From Streptomyces sp. NBC_00513 (GTDB taxonomy: Bacteria; Actinomycetota; Actinomycetes; Streptomycetales; Streptomycetaceae), in contig NZ_CP107845.1 of the NCBI RefSeq assembly GCF_041431415.1, positions 682,001-746,000 of the forward strand: a stretch of DNA of 64,000 nucleotides, in the 5' to 3' direction. Position numbers and translations under genes: made by a program. Numbering within the stretch: the first letter of the stretch is position 1; every line of letters begins with the position of its first letter. Below, one piece after another: positions 41,406 through 49,915 of the stretch. Below the pieces are notes generated by a model, which did not search any database, had not been told where the DNA came from, and saw nothing but the letters and a program-made list of their open reading frames with translations.

Positions 41406-42590
41406 ATGTCGGACGCCTCTCCCCACCCCGAGCCGTTCACCCTCCGGACCGCCCCGGCGGCACTCCGAGACCTCGACGCGCGGCTGCGGGCGACACGCTG
41501 GCCGGACGAACCCGAGGACGCCGGGTGGTCGCTCGGCACCGACCTCGACTACCTGCGCGAGCTCGTCGCCCACTGGACGGACGGCTTCGACTGGCCCGCA
41601 CAGGAGGCGGCCCTCGCCCGACTCCCCCACTTCCGTCTCGCGCTCGGCGGCCCGAGAATCCACTTCGTGCACGTCAGGGCCGTGACGCCGGAGGGTTCCG
41701 ACCGGCCCGCCCTGCCCCTGATCCTCTGCCACGGCTGGCCGGACTCGTTCTGGCGCTACACGAAGGTCATCCCGCTCCTCACCGACCCCGGCGCGCACGG
41801 CGCCGACCCCGCGGACGCCTTCGACGTGGTCGTGCCCGACATGCCGGGGTTCGGCTACTCGGACCGCCCCGTCGGGCCGCCCCTCGACACCATCGCCGTC
41901 GCCGGGCTGTGGGCCGAGCTGATGGGCGTACTCGGTTACGACCGGTTCGGCGCGGCGGGCGGGGACATGGGCAGCCACGTGAGCCGCTACCTCGGGCTCG
42001 ACCACCCCGACCGGGTCGTCGCCGTCCACCGCACCGACGCGGGGCTGCCGCTGTACACCGGCGACCCGGCGGACCTCGCGCCCGAGGAACGCGCCTGGCT
42101 GGACGACGCCGCGGCCTGGGGCGCCGCCGAGGGCGCCTACGCCGCCCTGCACCGGACGAAGCCGCAAACCGCCGCGTTCGGGCTGACCGACTCGCCGGCC
42201 GGGCTCGCCGCGTGGATCGTGGAGAAGCTCCGGGGGTGGAGCGATTGCGGCGGCGACGTCGAACGGAGCTTCACGAAGGACGAGATCCTCACGAACGTCA
42301 TGCTGTACTGGCTCACCGGGACCATCGGCTCGTCGATGCGCATGTACCGCGCGAACGCCGCGATCCCGCCCGCGCAGCTCGCCCGCCGGGTCGAGGTGCC
42401 CTCCGGTTTCTCGCTCTTCCGGGGTGACGTCGTCCGCCCGCCCCGGGCATGGCTGGAACGCACGACGAACGTCGTCCGCGTGACCGAGCCCGCCCGGGGC
42501 GGGCACTTCGCGGCGTTCGAGGAACCCGAGCTGTACGCCGAGGAACTGCGCGCCTTCTTCCGTCCGTACCGGGCGGCGGCGCAGGGCTGA
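41406..42590 (+). CDS. Epoxide hydrolase, catalytically complete
   Basis: 394 residues from ATG 41406 (41397 also in frame). N-terminal epoxide-hydrolase region (FTLRTAPAALRDLDARLRATRWPDE), then oxyanion motif CHGWPDSFW (108-116), nucleophile Asp187 in AAGGDMGSHV, lid Tyr residues, and catalytic His367 in RGGHFAAFEEPE. It hydrolyses epoxides to diols through an Asp ester intermediate. In contrast to the homologue at 13741-14892, all key residues are kept. It is transcribed away from the DUF1772 gene. Confidence 0.93.
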   Translation: MSDASPHPEPFTLRTAPAALRDLDARLRATRWPDEPEDAGWSLGTDLDYLRELVAHWTDGFDWPAQEAALARLPHFRLALGGPRIHFVHVRAVTPEGSDRPALPLILCHGWPDSFWRYTKVIPLLTDPGAHGADPADAFDVVVPDMPGFGYSDRPVGPPLDTIAVAGLWAELMGVLGYDRFGAAGGDMGSHVSRYLGLDHPDRVVAVHRTDAGLPLYTGDPADLAPEERAWLDDAAAWGAAEGAYAALHRTKPQTAAFGLTDSPAGLAAWIVEKLRGWSDCGGDVERSFTKDEILTNVMLYWLTGTIGSSMRMYRANAAIPPAQLARRVEVPSGFSLFRGDVVRPPRAWLERTTNVVRVTEPARGGHFAAFEEPELYAEELRAFFRPYRAAAQG

Positions 42591-42692
42591 CGGCGGGGCC
42601 GGAATCCCACGCCGGCGATTTGGTCGCAGACCTGCCAACTCCCCCTGCCCCGAAGCAGAATGGAGGCCGGGGCAACAGGGGGAGGCGCGCCG

Positions 42693-44210
42693 ATGGGGCG
42701 GGTATGGCGGGTGGTAGTGGCCGTTGCGGTCGCTGGGTTCGTGCTGTGGTACGCCTCGTACTACACAACGATCATGGTGTGGGAGGGGCGCAAGATCCTC
42801 TCGTGGCTGGCGCCTCCCGTCCTGGTCGCGGGGCTCGGCGCGCTGCCGTGGCTGGTGCGCCGGCTGCGTTCCGGCGGGCGGGAGGAGGCCGGAACCGCCG
42901 CGCGGGCCGTCGGCTGTGTCGGTCTCGTGCTCGCGCTGGGCGTCGCGATCGGCTGGCTGGTCTACGGCTCCTACCAGCAGGACCGCGCCTACATGGAGAG
43001 CACGCGGATCGTCGCCGAGCCCGTCCCCGAACTCACCGCCCGCGCCCCGTACGTGGTCGGCAAGGCGCAGGCCGCCCCGAACCTGGGCGACGTGACGGGT
43101 GAGATCGCGGACGTCACCTACCTGCCCGACTCGGACCGGTTCTCCACCCTCGTGGAACGACGCGGCTGGCTCGCGGGCTACGAGGTCGGCCTGGTCCAGG
43201 ACGTACCCCTCGGCGGCACCGGTCGCAGCCAACAACGTTGCGCCTTCGACACGGACGCGGCCGACGCGCGGATCAGCGGCTGGTTCACGCACAACCTGGG
43301 ACGGAAGATCTCCGCACAGAGGCGGTGGGTCCGCTTCGAGGCCTCGGACGCCTACGTGACCTGCTCGGGCGACACGCCCACGGTGGTGGTCCCGCTGAAG
43401 CGACAGACCGGTTTCTTCGTGGTCACGGAGCGGCCCGCCGGGGTGGCCCTGTACAACGGGCGCACCGGCGAGCTGACCCTCCTCGACGACTCCACGGCCG
43501 TCCCCGGCCCCTCGTACCCGCTGAGTCTGGCGGGCCGGCAGCGCGAGGCCACGGCGGCGGTCGGCGGCTTCTCGGACTGGCTCTTCGAGCGGAGCGGTTG
43601 GGACGAGTCCGAGGACGGCGCCAACGAGGGCAACGAATCGGAGTTCACCCTCCGCTACCGCGATCAGGGCGGCCTCAGCGCCTACGTCACCCCCCTCACC
43701 CCGCAGGGCGAGGCGAGTTCGGTCGTGGCGGTCTCGACCGTCCCGACCCGCCACCAGGGCGGCGGGCTCGCCCCTCTGACGGTGCACCGGCTCGAACCGA
43801 CCTGGTCCTCCCCGCAGACGATCGTCGCCCTCGTCAAGGCCGAGTACCGGGACGTCTGCTGCTACAACGACGACAGGGTCTTCGAGATCGTCCCGACCGG
43901 GGGCAGCACCTGGACGGCCACGGTCGGCAGCGAGCAGAACATCCGCTACCGGGTGGAGGGCAGGGGCCAGATCGGGGGCCGCGAGGCGACCTGCCTCAAG
44001 AGCGCCGACGGCACCCTCATCCGCTGCGCGTACGCGGCGCCCGGCTCGCCGGAGGAGAAGGAACTCAAACAGCGGGAGGAGGAGAAGCGCAAACGCGAGA
44101 CCTCGTCCCCACCCGCCGGCGAGGACCTTTCGAAACTCACCCCGCAGCAGTTGGCGGAGCTCCACCGCCGTGTGACCGAGGAGGTCAACCGACGCCTCAC
44201 GTCCGGGTAG
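42693..44210 (+). CDS. Large membrane protein with extracytoplasmic domain, unknown
   Basis: 505 residues from ATG 42693, with GGGGGAGG upstream. Three N-terminal transmembrane helices (VVVAVAVAGFVLWYASYYT, ILSWLAPPVLVAGLGALPWLV, RAVGCVGLVLALGVAIGWLVYGSY) precede about 400 extracytoplasmic residues rich in beta strands. The tail is charged and helical (SPEEKELKQREEEKRKRE...LTPQQLAELHRRVTEEVNRRL). I do not recognise the domain. Four Cys lie outside the membrane (RCAFD, VTCSG, VCCYND). Possibly a membrane protein with a periplasmic sensor role. Confidence 0.7.
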   Translation: MGRVWRVVVAVAVAGFVLWYASYYTTIMVWEGRKILSWLAPPVLVAGLGALPWLVRRLRSGGREEAGTAARAVGCVGLVLALGVAIGWLVYGSYQQDRAYMESTRIVAEPVPELTARAPYVVGKAQAAPNLGDVTGEIADVTYLPDSDRFSTLVERRGWLAGYEVGLVQDVPLGGTGRSQQRCAFDTDAADARISGWFTHNLGRKISAQRRWVRFEASDAYVTCSGDTPTVVVPLKRQTGFFVVTERPAGVALYNGRTGELTLLDDSTAVPGPSYPLSLAGRQREATAAVGGFSDWLFERSGWDESEDGANEGNESEFTLRYRDQGGLSAYVTPLTPQGEASSVVAVSTVPTRHQGGGLAPLTVHRLEPTWSSPQTIVALVKAEYRDVCCYNDDRVFEIVPTGGSTWTATVGSEQNIRYRVEGRGQIGGREATCLKSADGTLIRCAYAAPGSPEEKELKQREEEKRKRETSSPPAGEDLSKLTPQQLAELHRRVTEEVNRRLTSG

Positions 44211-44278
44211 TTCACGGCGCATCCCGGCTCGGGCGCGCCGGTTCGGAGCGCGCCGACCGTCGACGCGGGCACGCATGC

Positions 44279-44330
44279 GGACACCCACGGCGGGGCCCCG
44301 GACCCCGCCGGGCCCCGCCCGTGGATGTCC
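44279..44330. terminator. Long hairpin, bidirectional terminator
   Basis: The left arm beginning GGACACCCACGG (44279) pairs with the right arm ending CCCGTGGATGTCC (44330), with a GC-rich middle and one or two mismatches. It lies between convergent genes ending at 44210 and 44338. Confidence 0.75.
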
Positions 44331-44337
44331 CGTCGGA

Positions 44338-45954
44338 TCAGTCCACGAGGTCCACGAGGTCCACGAGGACGCCCGGATTGAGGATGCCGTGGGGGTCCAG
44401 GGCGCCCTTGGCCGCGCGCAGGGCGAGGGCGAAGGGTTCGGGGCGCTGGAGGTCGTAGCCGGGGCGGTGGTCACGGCCGACGGCGTGGTGGTGGGTGATG
44501 GTCGCGCGGTGGCGGTGCAGCACCTCTCCCGCGACCTCCTTCAGGTGGTCCCACACCGCGACCTGATCGTCCGGGCGACCCGCCGCGAGGACGGTGAAGT
44601 ACGGGGCCGCGCCGTCCGGGTAGACGTGTGTGAGACGGCAGTTGACGAGGGCGGGATGGCCCGTGGCCTTGAGGGCGGCCGCGCCGACCTCGGTGCGTAC
44701 GGCGTCGATCAGGCCCGGGACACGGTCCCAGGTGGCCGCCGTCTCGAAGGTTTCCGCGATGGCGCCCATCCTGGCCAGGCCGTCGCGCAGGTACGGCATG
44801 CGCAGGAACGCCGAACGCCAGGCGCCGACCGCGTCCCGGCCGCCGTCGCGGGACTCGCCGATCCGGCCGCCGTGGGCGCGGGCGAGACCGACGGCCTGTT
44901 CCAGGCGGGTGTCCACGGGGAAGTCGGCCGACTCGAACCCGAGGACCAGGACCGACGAACCGTCCTGGGAGGCGCCTGAGAGCGCGGCCTCCCCGGAGTC
45001 CAGGAGGCGGCAGTTCGCGGGGGCGAGGTCGGACCCCGCGATGGCGCGCACCGCCTCCAGCGCGGCGGCGAAGGACTCGAAGGCGAGTGCGGCGGACGCC
45101 TTGTGGACGGGCCGTTCCCGCAGGCGCATCCAGGCCTCGGTGATGACGCCGAGAGCCCCCTCGGAACCGAGGAAGAGCCGGTCGGGGGAGGGTCCGGCGC
45201 CGGAGGCGGGCAGCCGCCAGGAGGTGCCGGCGCCGGCCGGGGTGACCACCCGCAGGGACTGGGTGAAGTCGTCGATGTGGGTGTGGACCGTGGCGTAGTG
45301 ACCGCCGGCCCTGGTCGCCAGCCAGCCGCCCAGCGTGGAGAACTCGAAGCTCTGCGGGAAGTGTCGCAACGTCAGTCCGTGCGGGCGCAGTTGGTCCTCC
45401 AGGGACGGCCCGAGGACCCCGGCCTGGATCCGGGCGGCCCGCCCGGCCACGTCGACCTCCAGGACCCGGTTCATGGCGGTCAGGTCCATGGACAACACGG
45501 CCCGGTGCCTGTCGCCCCGGTACTCCACACCGCCCGACACGGAAGAGCCGCCGCCGAACGGGATGACCGCGACGCCGTGTTCGCCGGCCCACTCCAGCAG
45601 GTCGGCCACCTCACGGTCGCTCTCGGGGTGGGCGACGAGGTCGGGGATGCGGCCGGGGCGGCCGTGCAGGGCGCGGACCACGTCGCGGTAGGCCTTCCCC
45701 ATCGCGTGCGCGGCCCGCGCCGCGGGGTCGGCGGTGACCGCGCCCGACAGGCTCCGGGGGGCCTCCACGGCGGGGCGGTCGATGCGCAGGTCGGATATCC
45801 GGGGCACGGGGAGCGGTCGGGCGAGGGTGCCGGGCAACAGGGCGCCCATGGCGGTGCACTCGGCGTCGTCGGGGTGGGCGTCCGCCCACCCCCAGCCCCA
45901 CCAGGATCGGGTGCGGGCGGTGTGGTGCGTCGTCGTCCGGGTGGCGCCGGCCAT
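44338..45954 (-). CDS. AGPS-like FAD-linked oxidase
   Basis: 538 residues from ATG 45954. A PCMH-type FAD-binding domain has PFGGGSSVSGGVEYRG and the FSTLGGWLATRAGGHYATVHTHIDDF block. The C-terminal FAD-oxidase domain holds the ITHHHAVGRDHRPGY triple-His motif, diagnostic of alkyl-dihydroxyacetonephosphate synthase relatives. True AGPS exchanges an acyl for an alkyl group in ether-lipid synthesis; actinobacterial homologues are largely untested. It is divergent from a TetR regulator across a clear palindrome. The last residues VDLVDLVD come from a 9-bp tandem repeat. Confidence 0.88.
   Translation of the reverse strand: MAGATRTTTHHTARTRSWWGWGWADAHPDDAECTAMGALLPGTLARPLPVPRISDLRIDRPAVEAPRSLSGAVTADPAARAAHAMGKAYRDVVRALHGRPGRIPDLVAHPESDREVADLLEWAGEHGVAVIPFGGGSSVSGGVEYRGDRHRAVLSMDLTAMNRVLEVDVAGRAARIQAGVLGPSLEDQLRPHGLTLRHFPQSFEFSTLGGWLATRAGGHYATVHTHIDDFTQSLRVVTPAGAGTSWRLPASGAGPSPDRLFLGSEGALGVITEAWMRLRERPVHKASAALAFESFAAALEAVRAIAGSDLAPANCRLLDSGEAALSGASQDGSSVLVLGFESADFPVDTRLEQAVGLARAHGGRIGESRDGGRDAVGAWRSAFLRMPYLRDGLARMGAIAETFETAATWDRVPGLIDAVRTEVGAAALKATGHPALVNCRLTHVYPDGAAPYFTVLAAGRPDDQVAVWDHLKEVAGEVLHRHRATITHHHAVGRDHRPGYDLQRPEPFALALRAAKGALDPHGILNPGVLVDLVDLVD
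44341..44367. repeat. Three 9-bp repeats at the 3' end of the AGPS-like gene
   Basis: GTCCACGAG three times (44341, 44350, 44359). On the minus strand this encodes LVDLVDLVD at the very C-terminus. Confidence 0.85.
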
Positions 45955-45979
45955 GGGGGCTCCAAAGGATCGAGGGAAC

Positions 45980-45993
45980 TTACCTTGAGGTAA
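45980..45993. promoter_or_regulatory. TetR operator palindrome
   Basis: TTACCT-TG-AGGTAA, a perfect 6-bp-arm palindrome. A third half-site TTACCT follows at 45995-46000. It sits in the 63-bp gap between the divergent AGPS-like and TetR genes and is probably bound by that TetR. Confidence 0.65.
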
Positions 45994-46017
45994 ATTACCT
46001 ACTGATAATATCGGCTC

Positions 46018-46704
46018 ATGGCAACCCCACGTTCGAAAGCGGGCACCAAGGGCGTCCCGCGAGCGCTCCGGGAGGAGCAGATCCTCGCGGCGGCCACCGA
46101 GGAGTTCGGCGCCCACGGCTACGCCGGCGCTTCCCTGGCCGCCGTCGCCGCGCGCGTCGGCGTGACGAAGACGTTGTTGCACCAGTACTTCGGCACCAAG
46201 CAGGACCTCCACCTCGCCTGCCTGGACCCCGTCGGCGACCGGCTCGTCGCCGCCATGCGCGAGGCCGTCGCCGAGGACGGGGCCACCGCCCCGGGAACGC
46301 CGCTGAGGGTGCTGCGCTCGATCTTCAACGCCCTCGAAGGGCGGCGCGAGTCCTGGTTCGTCCTCTACGACACCTCGCTCCCCCCGGACGGCGAGAGTGC
46401 CCGGCGGGCCGCGGCGTACCGTGCCTCGGTCGACCGGCTCGCCGCGGGCGGCACCGCCGACCTGTTGCGCGCCGCCGGATCCACCGACCCGCTCGACGCC
46501 GACGCCCTCAACCACGTCTGGCAGGGCCTGGTCGCGACCCTCGTCCGCTGGTGGATCAAGCACCCCGACCAGTCGCCCGATGCCATGGCCCGGCGCTGCG
46601 CCCGCCTCTTCGCCGTCGGCGCGGCCCTCGCCTCCGACGGCCCGGACCTCGGGGTCCCGGCGGCGCAGGCCGCGGATCGAACGGCGACGCCGGGCGTTTC
46701 GTGA
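46018..46704 (+). CDS. TetR-family regulator
   Basis: 228 residues. N-terminal HTH: ALREEQILAAATEEFGAHGYAGASLAAVAARVGVTKTLLHQYFGTKQDL (about 18-66), then an all-helical ligand domain with RWWIKHPDQSPDAMARRCARLFAVG near the end. The gene is divergent from the AGPS-like oxidase with a shared palindrome, so repression of both is likely; the ligand may be a lipid or acyl compound. The GNAT gene follows after 12 bp on the same strand. Confidence 0.92.
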   Translation: MATPRSKAGTKGVPRALREEQILAAATEEFGAHGYAGASLAAVAARVGVTKTLLHQYFGTKQDLHLACLDPVGDRLVAAMREAVAEDGATAPGTPLRVLRSIFNALEGRRESWFVLYDTSLPPDGESARRAAAYRASVDRLAAGGTADLLRAAGSTDPLDADALNHVWQGLVATLVRWWIKHPDQSPDAMARRCARLFAVGAALASDGPDLGVPAAQAADRTATPGVS

Positions 46705-46716
46705 CATCGTTGCGCC

Positions 46717-47289
46717 ATGCCCATCGACGTTCGCCCGGCCTCGGTCTTCGAGGACGTCCGCGCCCTGCTCGGACCCAAGTCACCCGGGGCCAATGTCTGC
46801 TGGTGCCTGAGTCACCGGATCCCGTCCAAGCTCAACAACGAGCTGCGCGGACCCGCCCGCGGTGATTACGTCGCCGAGTCGTGCCGCGCCGATCCGCCGC
46901 CGGGGGTGCTCGCCTACGACGACGGCGAGCCCGTCGGCTGGGCCGCAGTGGCGCCGCGCTCGGAGACCTCGTTCGCACGCAGCCGCACGATCCCCTACGT
47001 CGACGACCTGCCGGTCTGGTCCCTGTGGTGCATCCGCGTACGACCCGGCCATCGCGGCAAGGGGCTCTCGCACACGCTGATCACCGGCGCGGTCGGGTTC
47101 GCCCGCGCCCGGGGCGCGCCGGCGATCGAGGCCTACCCCCTCGACAACGGCGCCACCAAGGTGGATCTGACCATGGCGTACGCCGGGATCCGCGAGAACT
47201 TCGAGCGCGCCGGATTCACCCACGCCGCCGACACCACTTCCGTGTTGGCCGGCCACCCGCGGATCCTGATGCGTCTCGACCTGCGCTGA
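46717..47289 (+). CDS. GNAT-family N-acetyltransferase
   Basis: 190 residues. The acetyl-CoA-binding motif A is LWCIRVRPGHRGKGLSHTLI (about 103-122); helix GAVGFARARGAPAIEAYPLD follows, then YAGIRENFERAGF. The N-terminal part has CWCLSHRI, seen in a group of actinobacterial GNATs. The acceptor is unknown. It lies 12 bp after TetR and so may share its transcript. Confidence 0.87.
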   Translation: MPIDVRPASVFEDVRALLGPKSPGANVCWCLSHRIPSKLNNELRGPARGDYVAESCRADPPPGVLAYDDGEPVGWAAVAPRSETSFARSRTIPYVDDLPVWSLWCIRVRPGHRGKGLSHTLITGAVGFARARGAPAIEAYPLDNGATKVDLTMAYAGIRENFERAGFTHAADTTSVLAGHPRILMRLDLR

Positions 47290-47326
47290 CCAGCCGCCGT
47301 CCCGGCGCGGCGCCCACCCGTCGGCG

Positions 47327-47959
47327 TCAGTCGAACCGGATGTGCCTGACCCCGATCAAAGCCCGGCGCACCCTCCCCCGCAGCGCGTTGTCGGTGTCGG
47401 GGGTGAGGGTCAGGCCGGCCGAGGCGGCGATGTGTTCGGCGACCTGGGGGACGGTGAGTCGGTCGGTCCACACCTGCTCCGCGAACTCCTCCCCGCGCAG
47501 GCGTTCCAGGCAGTGGTCGAGTTTCGACACCGCGAAGCTCTCGCGTCGCAAAGGGGCGTCCTTCCCGGCGAAGAGCCTGGTGGCGTGCCCGAAGCCCCGC
47601 TCCCGCAGGCGTCGCAACACGGTCTCGCGGTCGGACAGCAGCGCGAAGTGCCGGACGTCGTGGCCGCGTTCACGCAGCCGACCGACGATCTCCCGGAAGT
47701 AGACGGGCTCGACCACGGTCATCGGCACGATCACCGTGCCCTCGTACTCGGTCAGGGCGAGGTCCAGCAGCTCGTGGACGCTCCGCCGCCAGGCGGGAAG
47801 GTCCTGGAAGTCCGCGCGCAGCGCCGGGGGCAGCATTCGGTGCAGGCCGAACCCCACGTGTTCCGGGTCGCAGACGACGCTGCCCGGCAGACGCCGCCGG
47901 ATCTCGTACGCACTCTGTGTCTTGCCGCCGCCGAAGGGGCCGTTGATCCACACGAGCAT
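47327..47959 (-). CDS. TmrB-like P-loop kinase/ATPase
   Basis: 210 residues. Walker A GPFGGGKT at residues 7-14, then DPEHVGFGLHRMLPP, VIVPMTVVEPVYFREIVGRLRERGHDV and RETVLRRLRERGFG. The layout matches the AAA_33/TmrB group; TmrB gives tunicamycin resistance in Bacillus by an ATP-dependent mechanism. Similar proteins are widespread and their substrates unknown, so a resistance role here is not proven. Converges on the GNAT gene. Confidence 0.82.
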   Translation of the reverse strand: MLVWINGPFGGGKTQSAYEIRRRLPGSVVCDPEHVGFGLHRMLPPALRADFQDLPAWRRSVHELLDLALTEYEGTVIVPMTVVEPVYFREIVGRLRERGHDVRHFALLSDRETVLRRLRERGFGHATRLFAGKDAPLRRESFAVSKLDHCLERLRGEEFAEQVWTDRLTVPQVAEHIAASAGLTLTPDTDNALRGRVRRALIGVRHIRFD

Positions 47960-48068
47960 GCGCCGACCCTACGGGAGAGGGTCCGGCGGCAGGGTGCGAG
48001 GGCGCCGCCGCTGCCGCCCTCGGGCCTCGGATCCCGGTCGCGGCAGACGGCGGTTCACGGACGGGGCG

Positions 48069-48899
48069 TCAGAGGCGGGCCTGTGAGCCGTTGAGTTCCA
48101 CGAAGCCCAACAACTGCCTCAGTGCGGCGAAGCTCGTGATGACCCGGCCGAGGATGTTGATCGAAGCCGGGCGGCCGTGCCGCAGGTTGTAGGCGAACTG
48201 GGAGATGGCCCCCCACTGGTTCTCCAGCCCCGCGTAGCCGTCGCCCAGCGCGCTCGCCTGGTGGCTGATGATGTTGCCGTAGACGCGGTTGAGGATCGGC
48301 GCGAAGCGCGCGGACTCCGAGAAGATCTGGGTGGCGACGAGCAGGGCGCGGCCGACGTTGTCGTTGTACGAGGTGACGTTGTTCAGCTGCCGCATGGCGT
48401 TGTACATGCTGTTGGGGGTGAACACGAGGTTCTGCCTGTCGTTGCCGCCGGGGAGGCTGTTGTAGTTGCCGGTGTTCGGCATGAACCGGGCCGACACCCC
48501 CAGGGCCTGCTGGAACTGCTGCTCGCGGTCGTGGAAGGCCCAGTGCGTGTTACTCCGGGGCGAGTAGAAGCCGGCGACGTAGAGGTTGTCGGCCCAGATG
48601 TAGACCGAGGCGACGTGCTCGTTGTTCGTGTCGAGCACCCTGACCTGGATGAGACGGCCGGCCTCGGTGGTCGTCTGCGTGACGTTCTCCTCCTCCGTGG
48701 GTTCACCGTAGGAACGCCGATGGATCTCGTCCATCAATCGGTAATAGCGGGTGGCGTGTTCCGCTCCGCCATCGGTGATCCTGGAGACATTCCAGTCGAT
48801 GACCGAATAGTTCGTCGCGGATGCCGTACCGCTCAGTGCGGTGACCAGCCCCATGGCCATGGCAAGCGACAGGAACGCGGAGCACAATCTCTTGAGCAT
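48069..48899 (-). CDS. Secreted ribosome-inactivating protein (rRNA N-glycosylase)
   Basis: 276 residues from ATG 48899, preceded by GAGAAGGG. Signal peptide ends at about 28 (SGTASA). The mature chain is a RIP A-chain fold. The residues aligning with the ricin active site are all present: Tyr107 (NLYVAGF), Tyr146 (TGNYNSL), Glu195 and Arg198 (FSESARF) and Trp229 (LENQWGAIS). RIPs remove one adenine from the sarcin-ricin loop of 23S/28S rRNA. There is no lectin B chain. Streptomyces coelicolor has a known RIP (RIPsc). Export would protect the host's own ribosomes. It is divergent from the biosynthetic operon at 49346. Confidence 0.92.
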   Translation of the reverse strand: MLKRLCSAFLSLAMAMGLVTALSGTASATNYSVIDWNVSRITDGGAEHATRYYRLMDEIHRRSYGEPTEEENVTQTTTEAGRLIQVRVLDTNNEHVASVYIWADNLYVAGFYSPRSNTHWAFHDREQQFQQALGVSARFMPNTGNYNSLPGGNDRQNLVFTPNSMYNAMRQLNNVTSYNDNVGRALLVATQIFSESARFAPILNRVYGNIISHQASALGDGYAGLENQWGAISQFAYNLRHGRPASINILGRVITSFAALRQLLGFVELNGSQARL

Positions 48900-49096
48900 G
48901 TTTCCCTTCTCTCCCGGCACGGAAATGCGGGATCGAGGATGGATGACGGTTTCCCGAGCACGTGAGTGACGATCGCCCCGGGAACGAAGAACGTACGAGT
49001 TCCCCCGCCTTCCGCGTTTCCACCGCGTGCACGCCTCCTTGACCCTCGGCGCACGGCGTCGGGCCGGTCTCGATCGGCGGCGGCCACGCGTACACG

Positions 49097-49121
49097 GATT
49101 CGGAGGGTCGCATTCCGAATC
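49097..49121. promoter_or_regulatory. Inverted repeat GATTCGGA-N9-TCCGAATC
   Basis: Perfect 8-bp arms with a 9-bp spacer, about midway in the divergent region. Candidate operator, or a transcript hairpin on the RIP side. Confidence 0.5.
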
Positions 49122-49220
49122 AAGGGCGAATTCAGGCAACGCCGGCTGATTCCCATCGGGTCGAACTCATCGCCGCCGCCGAGGCATGCCGCGCGATCAC
49201 CCGCCCCCCACCTCCCGGAT

Positions 49221-49237
49221 ATCACGGCATCCGTGAT
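49221..49237. promoter_or_regulatory. Palindrome ATCACGG-CAT-CCGTGAT
   Basis: Perfect 7-bp arms with a 3-bp spacer, 109 bp upstream of the BacA-like start. The compact shape fits a dimeric repressor site. No cluster-linked regulator gene is present to assign it to. Confidence 0.55.
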
Positions 49238-49345
49238 GCGGTGATAGAAAAGGATCTTGGCTCTCGCTTCCGAGAACGCCGTCCTCATCCAGCGCTGTCC
49301 GGAAGCAGTAATTCCGCACCACCACAGGAAGGTCCAGGGCAGACG

Positions 49346-49915
49346 ATGTATGCGCGCCCCGACGAGGTCCGTCACCTGCACACGCTCGGTCCCCACGGCA
49401 CCAATCTGGAAGCCGCCTCCCACGAATGGTTCCGCAGACGAGGTGTCGAGGGAACGGTCGAACTCCACGCCTCGATCGAGTCCGCGTTGGAGGCCGTGCC
49501 CGACGACGGACGGCACGCGTTGACCGCCTGCGCCGTCTATCCGGCGCTGCACACCCTGGTCTTCTCCAACCTGCACCGACTCCACATGATCGACAGCTTC
49601 GTGATGCCGACTCACAACATGGTGCTCGCCAGCAGCGGCACCCGGGACCCGGCGACCGTCGCCTCCCACCCCGCACCCAAGGGACTCGTCCCCGAACCCG
49701 CCCGGATCCGCGAGGTGCTGAGCAACTCGCAGGCGGCCATCGACTGCGCCGAGGGGCTCGTCGACGGCTGCATCACCACCATCGTGGCCGCCGAGCGGCA
49801 CGGGCTGCGGGTGCTGCGGGACTTCGGCCCGGTGCCGATGGTCTTCACCGTCCACCAGGTACTGACCGTCCGCGCCGAGGGCGAGCGGCCGCTCGCCGTG
49901 GGGGCCGCCCGATGA
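49346..49915 (+). CDS. BacA-like prephenate decarboxylase
   Basis: 189 residues from ATG 49346. A single prephenate-dehydratase-type domain without a regulatory ACT domain. Blocks align with BacA of bacilysin synthesis: LHTLGPHGTNLEAA, VASHPAPKGLV, LSNSQAAIDCAEGLVDGCITTIVAAERHGLRVLRDFGPVPMVFTV. The length is that of BacA (about 200 residues), and the TRF motif of true dehydratases is absent. BacA, SalX and AerD remove CO2 from prephenate without aromatising it, giving dihydro-hydroxyphenylpyruvate. First gene of a coupled operon; its stop overlaps the next start. Confidence 0.8.
   Translation: MYARPDEVRHLHTLGPHGTNLEAASHEWFRRRGVEGTVELHASIESALEAVPDDGRHALTACAVYPALHTLVFSNLHRLHMIDSFVMPTHNMVLASSGTRDPATVASHPAPKGLVPEPARIREVLSNSQAAIDCAEGLVDGCITTIVAAERHGLRVLRDFGPVPMVFTVHQVLTVRAEGERPLAVGAAR

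Larger units (their letters stand above)
48900..49345. promoter_or_regulatory. Divergent control region between RIP gene and BacA-like operon
   Basis: 446 bp without a gene. GC is lower near 49080-49260 than in flanking genes. It holds two perfect inverted repeats (49097-49121 and 49221-49237) and must contain both promoters. No clear -10/-35 pair could be assigned. Confidence 0.5.

Noticed and set aside
41232..44474. 1080-residue minus-strand open frame
   Set aside because: Covers two well-supported plus-strand genes (epoxide hydrolase and membrane protein); composition is that of an antisense shadow.
46717..47289. GNAT at 46717 as part of the BacA-like cluster
   Set aside because: It is separated by a convergent kinase gene and the RIP gene and sits in the TetR transcript.
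49346..49915. First cluster gene as an ordinary prephenate dehydratase (pheA)
   Set aside because: It is only 189 residues, without ACT domain or TRF motif, and aligns better block by block with BacA; its operon partners are a ligase and an exporter, not aromatic amino-acid genes.
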